From positions 1 through 33,179 of the forward strand of contig JAFIGI010000016.1 in assembly GCA_020831465.1 (NCBI GenBank): a stretch of DNA of 33,179 nucleotides. Reading direction: 5' to 3'. Below, piece after piece: positions 33,176 through 33,179 of this stretch. How positions within the stretch are numbered: the stretch's first letter is position 1; each line of letters starts with the position of its first letter. Made by a program: the position numbers and the translations under genes. The DNA is from Chlamydiales bacterium. GTDB taxonomy: Bacteria > Chlamydiota > Chlamydiia > Chlamydiales > JAAKFR01. Under the pieces are notes generated by a model, which was not told the DNA's origin, did no database searches, and was given only the letters and a program-made list of their open reading frames with translations.

Positions 33176-33179
33176 GAAA

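Larger units (their letters stand above)
32799..33179. other. Region after tamB without a convincing gene
   Basis: About 380 bases. Two short ATG-less frames meet tail to tail at GTTAAC near 32960-32965: one on the plus strand (32833-32964) and one on the minus strand (32961-33101). They are described separately as low-confidence remnants. A bulged hairpin lies at about 32965-32985. A good terminator ends the window. I see no tRNA or recognisable RNA gene. Confidence 0.4.

Noticed and set aside
1..33179. CRISPR arrays, tRNA or rRNA genes, integrase or transposase genes, toxin-antitoxin or defence systems
   Set aside because: Reading the translated frames and intergenic stretches showed no regularly spaced repeats, no tRNA-like folds that I could recognise and no proteins of these families.

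Overview
The window looks like a chromosomal segment of an environmental (amoeba-associated) member of the phylum Chlamydiota, probably outside the Chlamydiaceae. Three things point there. First, the gene order acpP-fabG-fabD-fabH / recR-bamA-skp-lpxD / pdhA-pdhB-pdhC / glgP is, from memory, the order in Chlamydia trachomatis (about CT236 to CT248). Second, a lipid A gene, Omp85 proteins and an ankyrin gene fit a Gram-negative host-associated bacterium. Third, several proteins have no recognisable family and look lineage-specific. Base composition appears by eye to be near 48 % GC. I did not compute it, and genus assignment is not possible from this.

Layout. 1-515: start of an unknown gene running off the left edge and a small membrane-type hypothetical, both on the minus strand. 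619-3705: the fatty-acid synthesis operon fabH-fabD-fabG-acpP (minus) with a clear terminator after acpP and a separate promoter for acpP. 3756-8420: recR, then bamA, skp and lpxD (plus), which serve DNA repair, outer-membrane protein assembly and lipid A synthesis. 8406-9425: a convergent gene related to NagZ/GH3 glycosidases but apparently stripped of its catalytic loop. 9426-9774: non-coding, with two perfect hairpins. 9775-13055: pdhA-pdhB-pdhC (pyruvate dehydrogenase E1 alpha, E1 beta, E2). 13044-15259: two tandem paralogous membrane proteins of unknown function (minus). 15365-17821: glycogen phosphorylase with a strong sigma70-type promoter overlapped by a palindrome.

17822-19014 is an AT-richer accessory patch. 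It holds a 169-bp palindromic, MITE-like element, an ankyrin-repeat gene that seems to lack an ATG start, and another copy of the element's terminal sequence. 19015-24729 is a tightly overlapping six-gene minus-strand operon: nfeD (membrane protease), a short NfeD, floA (flotillin-like scaffold), an unknown membrane-anchored acidic protein, yggS (PLP homeostasis) and a lipase-like alpha/beta hydrolase. 24845 carries a third copy of the repeat next to a small orphan gene. 25309-28375 (minus) is an unknown helical protein, a TTC38-type TPR protein and hemL. 28442-32798 (plus) is a tamA-tamB pair. The last 380 bases hold no convincing gene but do hold a terminator hairpin.

The theme is envelope biogenesis (BamA, Skp, LpxD, TamA, TamB, FloA/NfeD, lipid synthesis) together with central carbon metabolism (PDH, glycogen phosphorylase). 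I did not find a clear-cut new defence or mobile system. The best leads are the palindromic repeat family around the ankyrin gene, the degenerate GH3 protein, the tandem membrane paralogs and the unknown protein embedded in the FloA/NfeD operon.
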